NCBI GenBank assembly: GCA_001931905.2
Contig: MSJI02000908.1
Location: 1 to 64,000 of the forward strand
Reading direction: 5' to 3'
Origin: Cladosporium sp. IMV 00045
Taxonomy: Eukaryota > Ascomycota > Dothideomycetes > Cladosporiales > Cladosporiaceae
Length of the DNA: 64,000 nucleotides
Translations under genes and position numbers: made by a program
In this document: one piece after another, positions 38,371 to 50,437 of the stretch
Numbering within the stretch: the stretch's first letter is position 1
How the letters are laid out: each line of letters starts with the position of its first letter
The notes under the pieces: generated by a model
What the model was told of the DNA's origin: nothing
What the model saw: the letters and a program-made list of their open reading frames with translations, nothing else
Databases searched by the model: none

Positions 38371-41012
38371 ATGCACCAAGGCATGGAGAACATACCGTCC
38401 ACCTCGGAAACATCCACGTCACACACCCAAGCACCCGCGCACGAGAACGGATCGCAATGGCTGCAAACGGGCATGCGACCGCTGTCGGACATTCGCGAGA
38501 TCACCGAACCGAGTCTCATCGACATGGTCAACTACGCAAAACGACAAGCCGAACAAGCGCCAGTCGTGACACACCAGAGAAAGACATCGCGATCCAACTC
38601 CGTCAAGCGAGGCGACTCACTTCATCGAAATCGCTCGGTCAGATCGGTTGAGCCAACAAGCAGAAAGGGTCAGATCAGGACAATCGCCACAGAAGATGGT
38701 TCATCGTCATACTCATCGAGCCCACCAGAGGCATCGAGCTGCTATGCTATACCCCACTCAAGCGTACCAAGGAGGTCATCTTCGCAAGCACACGCCTCGG
38801 CAACACATCTCGCGCATTCTCGAAAACCCTCTGTACGAAGCATTCGCACCGATGGAATACACGCACATCATTCAGGCCATCCTGCATCGCATTCGAAGTT
38901 CGTCGTGACCAATCACGGACCGAGTCGGTCGCCAGTGAAAGACGCGAGTAGACGCCTCAATCCCGTCTCGTCAGACGTAGCCAGGAAGATGCCCTCGAAG
39001 ACTTTCATTCGATCACCAGTCCCCACGGACATATTGGAGTTTCCAGTGTACAGACACCCAAGAGTCAAACTTGAGCTGTTCACTTCAGCGCCGCTTTTTG
39101 TCGGAGGAGGCTCCGTCGAAGGCCATATCAAGATCACAATCGACGACAACGAATGGATGAAGCATCGCAGGAGTCTTGGGATGGCTGCGATCACAGTCGA
39201 CCTTGTAGGATTCGAGGAGGTAGCGGACCATCGTCGAGCCACGTTCCTTGCTCTGGGTACTGACTTATTGGACGCCAACCATCCTCCTCCTGCCACGATG
39301 GTTGAGCCAAATAACCCATTGTCCCCCAATCAGAGATTCTGGACTCTCAAACCATCGATATCCGCCCTGCCTTTCATGCTAAGTCTGCCACTGGACACCG
39401 GCCCACCACCCTTTCAATCCAAGCAGGCAAACATACGGTTTCTTCTTTGTGCAACCGCTACCGTTCGCGATGCCGGCAAGCATTATCGTGTGCGTATGTC
39501 TCATGACATCAACGTTGTGCCAACATATGATCCCGAGAGAGCGCTCGCATCGCTTCCCAGCCCACTGGTTGCATCTGACAAGCTATCTCTACAGCGATGG
39601 GGTACCATCGAGACATTGAAACTCACTGCTGGACTCTACCGACAAGTCTGGGTCAGCGGCAGCAGTATATTTGTCGATGTGCACGTTTCCAACAAGACTT
39701 ACAAGCCCGTCAAAAGGGTCGAGTTAGCGCTCGAGCGCGCCGTACTATGTTACAAGCACGCCGCTGCAGCCACCATGGAGAAAGCAACAGGTCAAGCGCG
39801 AATTTCAGAAAGTAGTGACCGTCTCATCCTAGCAAAGTCAATACAAAAACAAGACTGCGAAGGGTGGAACGGCACAGAAGCATACACCTCGGATGCTCGC
39901 ACTTGCGAACTTCAAGTACCCAGAGGCCACGCGACAGTAAAATGCGGCAAGTACTTCGAAGTTCGGTATTTCCTCAACGTAACGGCAAGCCTCTCAAATT
40001 CGAAGCTTGTGTCAGTACAACTACCCATAATTATGATTCACATGAACTCACTGGATGTCCTGCCGAACTCCGTTGCTCAAGTCGCCGCTGCAATTGAGGA
40101 GAAACGACTTTGCCAACGCCGAAGGGCTCCTGCACTCGAGTCCAACCGAAAGCATGTCCGGCAGCGCTCAAACTCATCTCCCGCACGCATGACGGATATC
40201 GATAGACGGCCATCGTATACCCAAGGTCGAGCATTCGCGGCGCCACGACAGCACTCGCTCGACCGGCAACGAGCAGAACAAGCACAAATGGATGACTTGC
40301 AGCACACGATAGATAACTCCCCTCGCAAGAACCTCCCACGCGAACACATCATCAGCAGCAGCCGCCGCCACGTGCGATGTACTTACAGAACCATAGCAGT
40401 ACCAACTCATTCGGCGCCCTGTCTTTCGACGATAAAGGGTCAACCAGCGGCAGCCTCGCAGGCAGCATCCGCTACCACACACCGCCCGTCAAGAAACGGG
40501 AGAATCATCTGCCCAAGGTCCCCGACCCCATCGATGGAGAAGTCACTGGCCTCCGCGATCGCTTGCGGCGGATGCACAGCTTCGACTCCATGCACAGCAA
40601 GAAGTCGATCGCGCGAGTGCGTTCAAAGCATCTTCCGCAAAGCTCAGTTTCCCAGCAGGAGAACAGTCGACCACCAACAGCCAACCTGCCTCCGTTGCAC
40701 GAACGCAAAAACAGCATCCGAAGGTACCACATCGCACCTCACGCGCTCGGCCTGGGGCTCGCCAGCAGTTTCGACGGTCTATCAATGGACGCTGCCGCTC
40801 CCACTTTCTCCCACGACATGATGCATCACCACATGGCCGTGACGAGACCTGCCACCTCGTCGGCGTTTCGCGAGAAACTTGACCGAAGCCGCTTCGAATT
40901 CAAGGCTGTGCGGAGAAGGGCGAGCGGAGGCATCAGAGGGAAGGCGAAGCTGTGGATCGACAAGGCGAGGCAGAAGGACGGTAGCGACGGCGGGATGGAA
41001 GGTTGGATTTAA
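38371..41012 (+). CDS. Arrestin-like protein with an apparent reading-frame break
   Basis: Two long overlapping frames make one protein. The first (38371 to about 40350) has a disordered Ser/His/Arg-rich start, then an arrestin N-like region (ILEFPVYRHPRVKLELFTSA, FVGGGSVEGHIKITID) and an arrestin C-like region (KLTAGLYRQVWVSGSSIFVD, YKPVKRVELALER). The second (about 40317-41012) continues with natural-looking sequence (MYLQNHSSTNSFGALSFDD ... IRYHTPPVKKRE) and ends DGSDGGMEGWI. The switch is by -1 within 40317-40380, in a CAG/CCG-rich stretch. No intron with credible GT-AG sites bridges it. Start may be Met1 or Met5. Alpha-arrestins link ubiquitin ligases to membrane proteins; no PY motif was noticed. 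The gene could be complete with an assembly error. Confidence 0.7.
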
Positions 41013-44000
41013 CGAGAGGAGTTTTGCATGCCTGTACTTCTAATTTGAGATCACCGTGTGTCGTCAGTTGGGCTAGTGTCGTGTATGTATCGTGGTATAC
41101 TCTGTATTCGCTTGTTGTTGCGCCACGTTTCCCTGCACGCGCTGTTGGGCGTCGTCATGTCAGATGTTTGGCATCGCTTTTGTATATGTTCAGACATGAC
41201 ACTTTTGCCCAGAAGGTCGCGGCGATCCACTGACTCAAGGAGCAATGCGTTTTGAGATCGATAGTGCCAGTTACCGGCTCACGGAAAATTACTAAGCAAG
41301 CCTTCAAGAAGGCAATACAATTACTCTATAGACGAGGTCTCCCCTGCTATGTCTGTGAGTGGAGCAATGCAGAGAAAGATATGAGCCATGCGAGTCTTGA
41401 CTCAGAAGGAAAATGCATCAAACTACCCAGCTTAGCACCTGTGCTGGGGTAATCTGTATGTGCCATGTCCGCCACACCGGAGTCTCAGAGTGCCGTGCTA
41501 TACCGGCCTCTACTGCATGGAGACGAGATGCTAAAGTGGCGCTGGCTCCAATAGGCGGCCGGAGGGTGACAGTCAGCGTTGTCCAAAACGAGGGCTGTGG
41601 GGGTTCGCCGATGACAATATAGATGGCATCGCTTAGATAACCAGCGACTGCAAGGTAGAGCACTCAGCTACTTGATTTGACCAATACCGAACCACGCGAG
41701 CATGCAAGCCAGGGAATCGCATCTTTGCGGAACGCGGCAAAACGGCGAAACAAAATTCCACCGCCAGCGGTAAGCATTCTACTTTTGGGTATAGAACGCA
41801 ATGTGAATGCATGCAGTCACGGCACCTCCCATGGTGACTTATTCCGAAATTCTCTAACCAGCGGCTCGGGTGGTACCCAATACCATCAGACGAATCCAGA
41901 CCTCTCCACAGCATAACGGCTTCGACGCTATGTGAGGGCACAGAAGCATCACGGCAACAAGGAAGCAGAACATTTCCTGCGCCGCCTGAAGCCATGAAGC
42001 ATTGGCCGGCGATTCATCCGGGATCCGAAGGTGCCATCTACAAATGTCCTTCCGATTGTGTATGGCGGTCAAACTGCGGGTGAGGCGGCATGTCGCGATG
42101 ATTTTTCATTGGAGTTCTCGCCATCGACACATCTCAAGATCGAGTGCTGAGTCGTGGGAAAACTCCTGAAATGAACTGTTCATGCCGCATGACATCCCAG
42201 AAAAAATGCACCTCGTGCACAATCGTACATACGCACGAAATCCGAGATTATGCACAAAGTGTTGCTCCCAACATGTCAAAGTATAGAATGCATCGAATTG
42301 TGGTCACCCGCAGAATAGGCTGATAAACCCATTAGACGATCAACGACTGCATCAGGGCTTCAGAACATCGTGCAACGCCCGGCAAATCAACGGGCCTAAG
42401 GTGCCAGCGATGGACTAAACGAACCTGTCGTTTCTCTTTAGGTTGATGCCCAACAGCCAATTGCAGCAAATCGGTGGATTGTGCTATGATGAGGTTGTGA
42501 GCCCGCGCTTTTCGATTGGTAGAGCATGACATGGCAGGACAATTTGTTATGACAGGTGGATCATATGAGCGATTCGCGTCACATCGCTTGACAGGAGACG
42601 ATGCCGGCGAGCACATGGCCTTTCGAGGTTTTGCAAATGACGAAATCATTAGTGGTAACCCTGAGGCTGGGAGATGTTGCCGCGCCGATCTCAAGGAGCC
42701 AATCACCCAGCGCGACCGGCTCTTCTGCTTTGCGGAGAGAGGTCCGGTCGCGTGTATTTGATGAATATCTTCAATCACCTTTCTGGGGAAACGCGCAGAA
42801 TACCTAGGTACGTTCCTAGCGAACGCTCATGGAGAGTCGGGTTGGGTTGTCATTCGATGCTTCGGACATCGCTTTTCGAGCGTTTGCATCGCCACCGATA
42901 CGCGTCAACACCTCTGCTTCCTGAGAGTTCCCTCCTGCTGTAAGTTAGACCCGCTGCGGGGTTGGACACTCAGTAACTAGAAGTCGTCGTTCGTCAACGC
43001 TGTCTGTGCTCCCGAGCGGGAGATGTTGTGTGCTGCACCGTACGGGGGCGTTTTGCGAACTGCCGGAAGGCCTGACCGCCGCGGCGATTTTGCGGCGAAG
43101 GATTCAGCCCTGACAGCCCAAAACGCGGACGCCCGACGCAGTCGCAGTCGGTGGTCATGCAGGCCAAATCAAGAATAATCCTCCGAGTTGCTCGAACAAG
43201 ACTGAGGCGAGCAGTGAGGGTGGCAGTCGCATACAGCGGATCAACTTATCTGAAACGGGTGGCTCGCTGCTCAGTATGCTTCGGGATGCTCATGCTTCGG
43301 CCGGCTTCTGCGCCGCTAACACACTTTGCTATCCACAGGGGAGAGGTTTCTTAGCGACCCGCGGAGCAGGCCCTCACTACCGAGTCACGATTTGCGCGGG
43401 TCTTGCCATATCCTGTCCAGATGGGCCAGACATGTCCAGGATCCTGCGATGGACGTATGGGGACTGGTTGCAAGTCAAGGGAATGCCATGACGTTCACTT
43501 CCAAGGCGGTGACAGGTCGTCAGGGAGCCGGATTGGGCAAGTGGCTAGCCAACTTCAGGGCAAACATGGGAATCGTGTAGAGCAAAGTTCATCGCAGCAC
43601 TCGATGTGGCTTGGCGGGTCATGTATAGTTAAAACATCGCGCTGCGCTTGTGCGATCTTACCGTTCCACCCTATGGCAGATCGGCAACCCTACAGAGCGC
43701 CGTTGACAGAGTCCCTTTGATTGCAGCAACGCCCATCTGATTGCTTGGCGTTTAAGATCTAGCAAATTCGGGTCCTTTGCAATTGTGTTTGGGATCCAAA
43801 AGACCCTCTAATGTCAGGCGTGGACGCCGCCTGTATGCATCAATCCACTTTCGCCACTTTAAACATACGCCATGCGCCCTTGAGCTTTGTTGGTTAAGCC
43901 GGCATTTACTCCGCAACACTCTGCAAACATATCGAAGACTGTCGGCCCTCACCAAAAGGATCAGGCACCGTGTCTACCGCACCGCTCACGCCTCTCACTC

Positions 44001-44138
44001 TTGGATGATCCAAAGGCAGGCAGTCTGAGCGGTTTCGAACGCGTTTGGTTCCTGCACCGGACATATAACACCCACCCACCGGAAAAAATTCGAGCTTGAC
44101 AGCTGTTCGCCACCTCAGGGTCGCCACCATACTGTCAG
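41013..44138. other. 3.1-kb region without a recognised gene
   Basis: Mixed short frames on both strands (for example 42332-42778 minus) show no domain. Composition is normal and not RIP-like. I see no repeat or RNA gene that I can support. Confidence 0.5.
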
Positions 44139-45221
44139 ATGCCACGAAGCCCACAAGATAGCGGTTCGCCGGCTGGTGGCGGCCAGGGCGATTTCAACCG
44201 TTCTGGTCAGAATACACCGCTCGTGATCGTTTCGGAGCAGGGACGACACGATGAAGCTTCACGCCGAGTCGTTCGCGCCCAGGCAGCCCGCGCAAGTGCT
44301 GCACAAAGTCGAATCACCAGAGCTCGCAACCGGGACCAGCGTGAAGGCAGAGGTGGTGTTCAATCTCCTGGCGAACAAGTAATCATCTTTGGCCCCCAGG
44401 AAACCGCACAACCTAGCTACAATGCACCAACCGAAGCCGAGGTTTCTGGACAGCCGCCTCTGCTGAGCTGGCTAGGCGGCTCACCATCCGTCGCCGCTAT
44501 GTCCGGTCGGTCGTTAACACAAAGTGCGTCCGCACTCAACACCAGTCCGCCAGTACCCGAATCTGGTAGTTCGCTATTTCAGTCGATGTTCCAAAATGTC
44601 GGCGGAGAAGGCGGCCGCCAGCTGCCACTGGCCGTCCCTCGTGGGTTTGCCACGCTGAAGCAGAGGGTGGACATATCTGGCGAGTTCCTCACACTGATCA
44701 GTCGCACTGCTTGCTTCGATTTCGGCAGTCCTGGCGTCGAAGCTCGACTTCATCAGCTTATTCTCGACCTGGTTTTGTCATCAGCAGGCGCGGGCATAAG
44801 CAATTTGACGGTTCCTGGTCATCCTATTCAAGGCCACCTCCGGATAGCGTGCACTTGTCTGACGATTTTCCAAGGCCAGCGTGCCGACGGCAAGTCATTC
44901 GCAGGAGACCCCAAATACAATGCAGGCTTGGTTGCAGCCTGGTCCGAAGTTATCATGATGGACCAAGGTGCTCTCTCGGAACCGAAGACGGCACAAGCTT
45001 CTCTCTGGGCCGTGTTCATTATCAGCGTCACGACTGGCGCTGGAGCCGCAGCCAGTATCTTTCATCAACTCTTGCACACCCTATTCCAGGACCTGAATGT
45101 TCGGGTTTGGGAGCACGTCCGAAGCATCTTGTTGGAGTTCATCTTCCCAGTGAGCTTCTTGGATGAGCCTTGTCGACACTTCTTTGACAGTCTGCAAAGT
45201 CTCCGAATCGGCGCTCAATGA
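44139..45221 (+). CDS. Fungal hypothetical protein with basic N-terminal motif
   Basis: Single exon, 360 residues. Residues about 40-70 form a basic, Arg/Ala-rich segment (SRRVVRAQAARASAAQSRIT) like the short conserved motif before the variable region in many uncharacterised Pezizomycotina proteins related to the fungal transcription-factor C-terminal domain. Residues 70-160 are Ser/Pro/Gly-rich. The last 180 residues are helical and hydrophobic (LHQLILDLVLSSAGAGISNL, SLWAVFIISVTTGAGAAASIF, FHQLLHTLFQDLNVRVWEHV), matching that C-terminal domain style. There is no zinc cluster. Function unknown; possible role as a regulator is an inference. Confidence 0.7.
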   Translation: MPRSPQDSGSPAGGGQGDFNRSGQNTPLVIVSEQGRHDEASRRVVRAQAARASAAQSRITRARNRDQREGRGGVQSPGEQVIIFGPQETAQPSYNAPTEAEVSGQPPLLSWLGGSPSVAAMSGRSLTQSASALNTSPPVPESGSSLFQSMFQNVGGEGGRQLPLAVPRGFATLKQRVDISGEFLTLISRTACFDFGSPGVEARLHQLILDLVLSSAGAGISNLTVPGHPIQGHLRIACTCLTIFQGQRADGKSFAGDPKYNAGLVAAWSEVIMMDQGALSEPKTAQASLWAVFIISVTTGAGAAASIFHQLLHTLFQDLNVRVWEHVRSILLEFIFPVSFLDEPCRHFFDSLQSLRIGAQ

Positions 45222-46951
45222 AATCGTCAATCGTCGTCCCGAGATCTTCCTGGCCAATCTCACCTCCTCGAAGGGACACCTGGCATGGATCTAGATGGAT
45301 GAGATCCATGCCTGATTGGCTTCATCGGGCATTATCTGAAGATTCGAGGTCGGATCGTGCGCATCTGTCTGGCCCTATGCCATCCGTCCTGTGTAATACT
45401 CCGTCTTTCAATCCGCGGGATGAAGTACGGGCGCATTTGGGCGCTCTGCGGTCTCCCGGACCGCGCTGGCAAGGCACGAGCTTGGCAGAAACCAGATCCA
45501 GAGCCTTGGGAGACCACACATGCCAACCCCCTTGTTAGGCATGTCGTTGTTTTACGCGAGGAAGAGGTGCTCGGTTATCGATATCGTGGTCTGTGTTGCT
45601 GATCGCTTCGATGAAATTTCTGAGGTCACCCAAACACTAGGCGTCAGAAGCGGACCCAAAGAGGCGGTGACGACCGAATGAACGAATCGGATCCATGTAT
45701 TTAGATGATAGTCGCGAAGGAAATGGTGCGAAACACCCTCCAAAACTTGTTGACTGTCCTGTGTCGGCTTGGAGTCTGTCCTTGAGGGCATTCAGCTGCA
45801 CCTCGACATTTATGACAGGCTTTCCAGATAGCGAAATAAAGCGAAATGGTGTTAGTTATTGGCCAAGCATGCGTAGCGCACAGAACTATTTCGTTTCGAC
45901 CTCCCCAATATATCAATGTGGCCCACATCAGCCAATTAGCCTTTGCATTTACCGGATTTGGTATGGTGTCACAACAGTTCAGTGTGGTCTTGCTTCGATT
46001 GACCGTGCGACAGACAACAAACGATGAGGGATCTCTCGTTGTAACACCGTTGCGAGGGAGTGGAATGTAAGGAGAGAACACGCCTCGAATTGTCTCAAAA
46101 ACGTGGTGTGAGATCGTCTCTCGTCCGTGGGAAGGCTTCGGTATTCGACGAATCTCAACGCTATCCCAACGGAGGACTTGTCCCGTGTCCAGCGACCGCG
46201 GATAGGCTGTGAAGAGACCGGAATAGGCTGCTTCTTCTTCGGTAATCCGGGGTGAGTGATAGGTTACCTGTAAGACGATTTCAACAAGTTTTCAGCATCT
46301 TCCTAGTTCTACCTACTGAAGGTTTGGTATCGGTATGTGCTTTGACTTTCTGCCGCAAACCCGGCATGCCGGAACCCTTCTCACTGATCAGGCACTAGGC
46401 TAGAAAGTTGCACACCGACCGGAAGACAAGGCCGAAAAGCTCCCGCCCCTGTAGGGAGCGGGGGGGGCTCCACAATTCAATTAGGAGAACGGCGTCTGAC
46501 CTCAGGTAAGGATTGCAAAATAGGCTTCTCGATCACTATTGCGGAGTTGATGATACGGATACAGAAGAAGCAATGCGGAGAAGAGAAGGAAGATAGACCT
46601 TCCTCAACTGATGATTCATCACACCTGCATGCATAATCGTCGTTGAGTGTCGACAATCAGAATTTGCTCATCATGTAAGTCATAGCATGCAAGTAAGCGG
46701 TTGGGCGCGTAGGCATTATTTATGGTGTTTCTATGACAGCACAAGGCGCTTAGGGCACCTCGCTTGCCTCTTCGGGCGAGGCTGCGGTTCCGATTGCGGT
46801 CTTCCGTCATGCTTGATCGAATATGCTCGTGCCGGGGGCGGATACGAGTACTTCGACCAGAATCGTTGGCTTTCGTTTTCCTTCTTTCAGACACCGCCGC
46901 GAAGTGACCATTGCACAACTTCTGACCTCTTCAAATTGGAAGCAGAACATT
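45222..46951. other. 1.7-kb convergent intergenic region
   Basis: Between two genes that end toward each other. No gene recognised on either strand. A G-run (GGGGGGG) occurs near 46460-46466. Confidence 0.5.
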
Positions 46952-47988
46952 CTACAACACCGCAGACTTCCACATGGCTACTTTCCAGCTCTCAAACACT
47001 GCGTCGGTCGGCGACAGTGGTTGTGCTACGCGATCGTGGTCACCTTCTCCGCCAGCAGTCCCCTGATCCGCTGAGCTTGCATCCAACAAGAACGATGGTG
47101 CCGACACAGCTTTAGGCGACATCGAGAGGCGTCGTCTTAAGGATTTTGCCAGCCGTTCGCTGGGGGATCCGCCGCTATGACCTGGGGACTGTTGGATAGA
47201 CTTGCGGTTTGACAGTCTCTGGGGAGTGTCTAACATAGTACCCATGGTCCTATGAGTGCGCAGGTCGTTCGCGTCTGGTTAGATGTCAGCGATGTATGGA
47301 ACAAAAGAGATGTGAGACACAAACCAAAATTACGACAACGATATCGAAAGACGGTGTATGGCTCGTCTTTCGGGTCCATTAGGGCATAAGTATAGAAGCG
47401 TCGTGGATCTTCCTTCTTCACCACTCCAATTACATCCATACTGAACAACGTTAGCAGATCTGTCACGTTGCTTGAAGGACGAGTAGAGCGCCCTTACCGA
47501 ACCCCATTAGCGTTGGTCTGGTGTGGATCATCGACGGCGTATTGGCGTTGCTCCCTCTTCCTCGCCTTTGCCCGATACACACGGATCTCAAACGTAGGAT
47601 CACGCCCACCCGTTCCACCAGTACGCGGAAAGAACAACCCTAGCTTCTGATGAGGAGGTCTCTTGTCTTCATCGCTCGACTCTGGTGGGCAAGTTTCGGT
47701 CGGAATGAATACAGTTTCTCCCTTCCATTTGTCCTGCAAACCGCAGCCCCAAGCGACTTGGAACTGCCCAGCGACGTAGAGTTTGAAATAGTAGTATTGG
47801 ATACAGGACCCTTGGGGTGGCAGACGGCAAGAGTAGCGGATCCAGAACTGACTGGATGAGTAGATGGGGATGGATACATCGACGACTTCTGGTGATGGCG
47901 AAGCGCGATTGACGTTGCGGTACTCTGGTATCTTCTTTGCGTCGTACTGGGAGATCAGGGAGATGCGGATACCATTGTGTCTCGGCAT
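46952..47988 (-). CDS. DUF7918-like hypothetical protein
   Basis: Exons 47988-47498, 47440-47325 and 47274-46952 (introns 57 and 50 bp) give 309 residues. The N-terminal half looks like the fungal DUF7918 beta-rich domain: MPRHNGIRISLISQY, then FKLYVAGQFQVAWGCGL, WKGETVFIP, KLGLFFPRTG and DPTFEIRVYRAKARKR. The C-terminal third is Ser/Arg-rich and probably disordered (RLAKSLRRRLSMSPKA). Proteins of this type are common in filamentous fungi but have no established role. The family call is from the pattern of the beta-strand blocks and should be checked by profile search; gene structure is well supported by splice sites and frame. Confidence 0.75.
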
Positions 47989-48267
47989 GGCGCTAATGTC
48001 GAGTCGTTGAAGTGTAATGGGGTGAGTTAGCGTACCACGATTGCCCGCTTATTCAGAGAGAGTCACCATGTGAATGTGGAGGCTGAAGTTGCATTAAGAA
48101 TCCACGTGGATTTGGAAGGAACGTTCGACTTACCACTTGCAGACTTACTTCAAGCCTTCGCCTCACTCATCACATGCACACAAGTAATCATCTTGAGATA
48201 CACACACCGAGCAGACGGAGCAAATGAATCATATTTCAGGGGTATCAGTCATTATAAGAAAACAAAG

Positions 48268-49391
48268 CTACTCATCATCACTGCCGTCCTCCTCCCCATC
48301 ATCTTCACCATCACCATTCTGCTGATCCCTCCTTGGCCTCCCTCGTTTCTTCCTCTCAGCACCCGCCTCAGCCTGCTTTTGCCGATCCGAAGGCCTTTCG
48401 CCAACCCCCAAAGAACGAGTGATCTTCCTCTCCAGCTCTTCGCCCTCAGCATCTTCAGGGTCACCATACACAGCTTTTGTCAAGCCGCGAACGCCTGCAT
48501 CGCCGATCTCCACTTTCGCTCTCGATCCGAGAGTCCATGAGATGTCCTCCTCGCCTCCAGGTCCTGTCTCCCTGATTCGTACAATGTAGCCGTCCTTCTC
48601 CATCCGCTTAATCAAAGTTGCGGGTTTCTCGTAGCCTTCGACTGGAGTGTTGTCGTCCAGGTGTACGCGCTTTAGGTAGCGTTCGAATTTGCTGTCGTTC
48701 AGGGTTCCACCGTGCAAGGAAATGAGAGCGACGATCACGCTGTATATACCTGTATACTTGCCCTCTTCGCCTTCTGTCGGCACAGCTGAAGGTGGGAGGA
48801 TTTGTGGGTCGTGGAAATCGGAAGGTAGGATGGATGTCAGCACCCAGGAGGCGGTGCTTTTGTTTGGCTTGTCGGATTTTGCGGCAGCTTGAGAATGACG
48901 GTCAGCTTTGTCGTCTCATCCAGCCCACGTTGCTGTCAAAGCTTGCCTCGTCTCTCTTGTAGTGTGACCTTCTCTCTAGCCGGAAGCTCCACCATCTCCA
49001 TGCCGAACACGGACCGCAGCTCTATTTGTGCCTCTTCGAAGACTTTCCTGAACTGCCGACCTTGGCTCACCAGTACCTTCTCGCTCACATCCGCTCTTCG
49101 AATCGGACGTCGTTGGTATTCACATGCCAGTGCCAGTCGCACCAACTTCTTCTTCATCTGATCCGCGTTGTTGTCTGCCTGAGTGATTGAGTCGCCATTG
49201 TATGTGTCTTCATCCTCTTCTTCTTCTGCGGCTGCCGCTGAGACCCGTCGTCGTTGGGTCGCAGGCTCGGATGAATTGCCAGGCGACTCTTCTTCGTCTT
49301 CTGGCTCCTTTGTGACGGATTAGCAGTTGTCAAACGTCTTGTTGTAATCTCATATACTTACAGCACGTCTTTTGCGTTGAAGTTGAGGCAT
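48268..49391 (-). CDS. NSE3: NSE3/MAGE subunit of the SMC5/6 complex
   Basis: Exons 49391-49362, 49307-48947 and 48887-48268 give 336 residues. Nse3 carries a MAGE homology domain and, with Nse1 and Nse4, forms the ubiquitin-ligase/DNA-binding subcomplex of SMC5/6 in DNA repair. The MAGE region is visible: KKLVRLALACEYQRRPIRRADV ... QFRKVFEEAQIELRSVFGMEMVEL, then YSVIVALISLHGGTLNDSKFERYL and EDISWTLGSRAKVEIG. The N-terminus is acidic, and the C-terminus is acidic with a KKRGRPRR AT-hook-like patch. Intron 2 (48888-48946, 59 bp) appears to be GC-AG (donor GCAAGC). It shares a 253-bp divergent promoter with the SF3b subunit gene. Confidence 0.9.
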
Positions 49392-49644
49392 TTTGCAGAA
49401 CCACACAGGAGCGAGCCCGTGACTGCAAGCAGAATGTTGATTTCACGCAACCTTTTGAAATAATCTAGCGATCCTCAAATCACTTCCAGACCCGCGTATG
49501 TTTCGCGTTTGACATGTGACGTCGAGGCAGAACTTCAGCGGCAGACTTTCCCTGGCTGTCGCAAGCGAGCCAACTTCACAAGCAGCCGACAAGAGAAGAA
49601 CACCAACCAGCACACTCAAGCATTGCAATACCAACTTCACAAAA
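49392..49644. promoter_or_regulatory. Divergent promoter of NSE3 and SF3B5
   Basis: Only 253 bp separate the two start codons. No specific elements recognised. Confidence 0.5.
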
Positions 49645-49969
49645 ATGGTACACACACCTACCTTGCTCCCTTTGAAAAATCACATGACCCGCTAACACTA
49701 CCCCTCGCGCACAGGCCGACAAGCTCCGCACCCAGCAACAGCTCGAAGCGCTGCAGAACAAGTACATCGGCACGGGACACGCCGACACGACCAAGCACGA
49801 GTGGACGTCGAACATCATGCGCGACTCGTACGCTTCCTACCAGGGCCACCCGAGCATGCTGCTGTACATGAGCGTCGGCATGGGCGTCAACACCGAGGCC
49901 GTGCGGAGGCATTGCATGGAGAGCATGGTTTTGCCTGTGGGGCCGCCGCCGGAGACGGAGGATGAATGA
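49645..49969 (+). CDS. SF3B5: Splicing factor 3B subunit 5 (SF3b10)
   Basis: Smallest subunit of SF3b in the U2 snRNP. Exon 1 contributes only the ATG (49645-49647); a 67-bp intron with branch GCTAAC leads to exon 2 at 49715-49969, giving 85 residues, the normal size. Conserved parts: the N-terminal KLRTQQQLEALQNKYIGTGH, HADTTKHEWTSN, RDSYASYQGHPSMLLYMSVG, and LPVGPPPE at the end. These match human SF3B5 and yeast Ysf3 in order and spacing. It diverges from NSE3 and converges with the ankyrin protein gene. Confidence 0.93.
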
Positions 49970-50437
49970 TAGATTGAGGATTTCGTGGAAGTGTTGGTTG
50001 AGAAATTTTGGGGAACATCACTGCTTGATGGGGTTATTTGCATTGTTGGGAAGCGCCGCTCTGGGTATCCCAGGACCAGAGCTTGGAAGGCTTCTTTGAT
50101 ACCAGAAAGCGCCTGGTTGCGCGGGGAAAGACGGCGCTAGGTGTACGTCTGGGGTGGTATAAGAAGGGGGTTTGAAAGAAGGAACGCAGACGAACACTGT
50201 GCATGACACTCTGGAATTCCCTATTGGGCGACAGCATGACATTTATATAAGCCTGTATCCCATAATCCAAGGCCTCTGAGGGGCCTGATAGATGCGGGCC
50301 AAACGCCACCGCTATGCAAAAATAAAAAAGAAACACACTCAACCCTCCATTCCTTGGTGATTTCCTACGCCGTGACGGCCGCTCTGATAGCCTCCATTTG
50401 CTTGTTCGACGACCCTCTCAGCATCCCTCAATCCCCC
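49970..50437. other. Convergent 3' region
   Basis: About 470 bp of 3' ends between SF3B5 and the ankyrin gene. No gene seen. Confidence 0.6.

Noticed and set aside
40380..40821. Continuation of the first arrestin frame
   Set aside because: The translation becomes Cys/Thr/Pro-rich and unnatural, while the -1 frame is clearly coding; used only to locate the frame break.
41655..41700. GGTAGAGCACTCAGC resembling part of a tRNA
   Set aside because: No paired acceptor stem, no proper A box order and no GGTTCGA B box.
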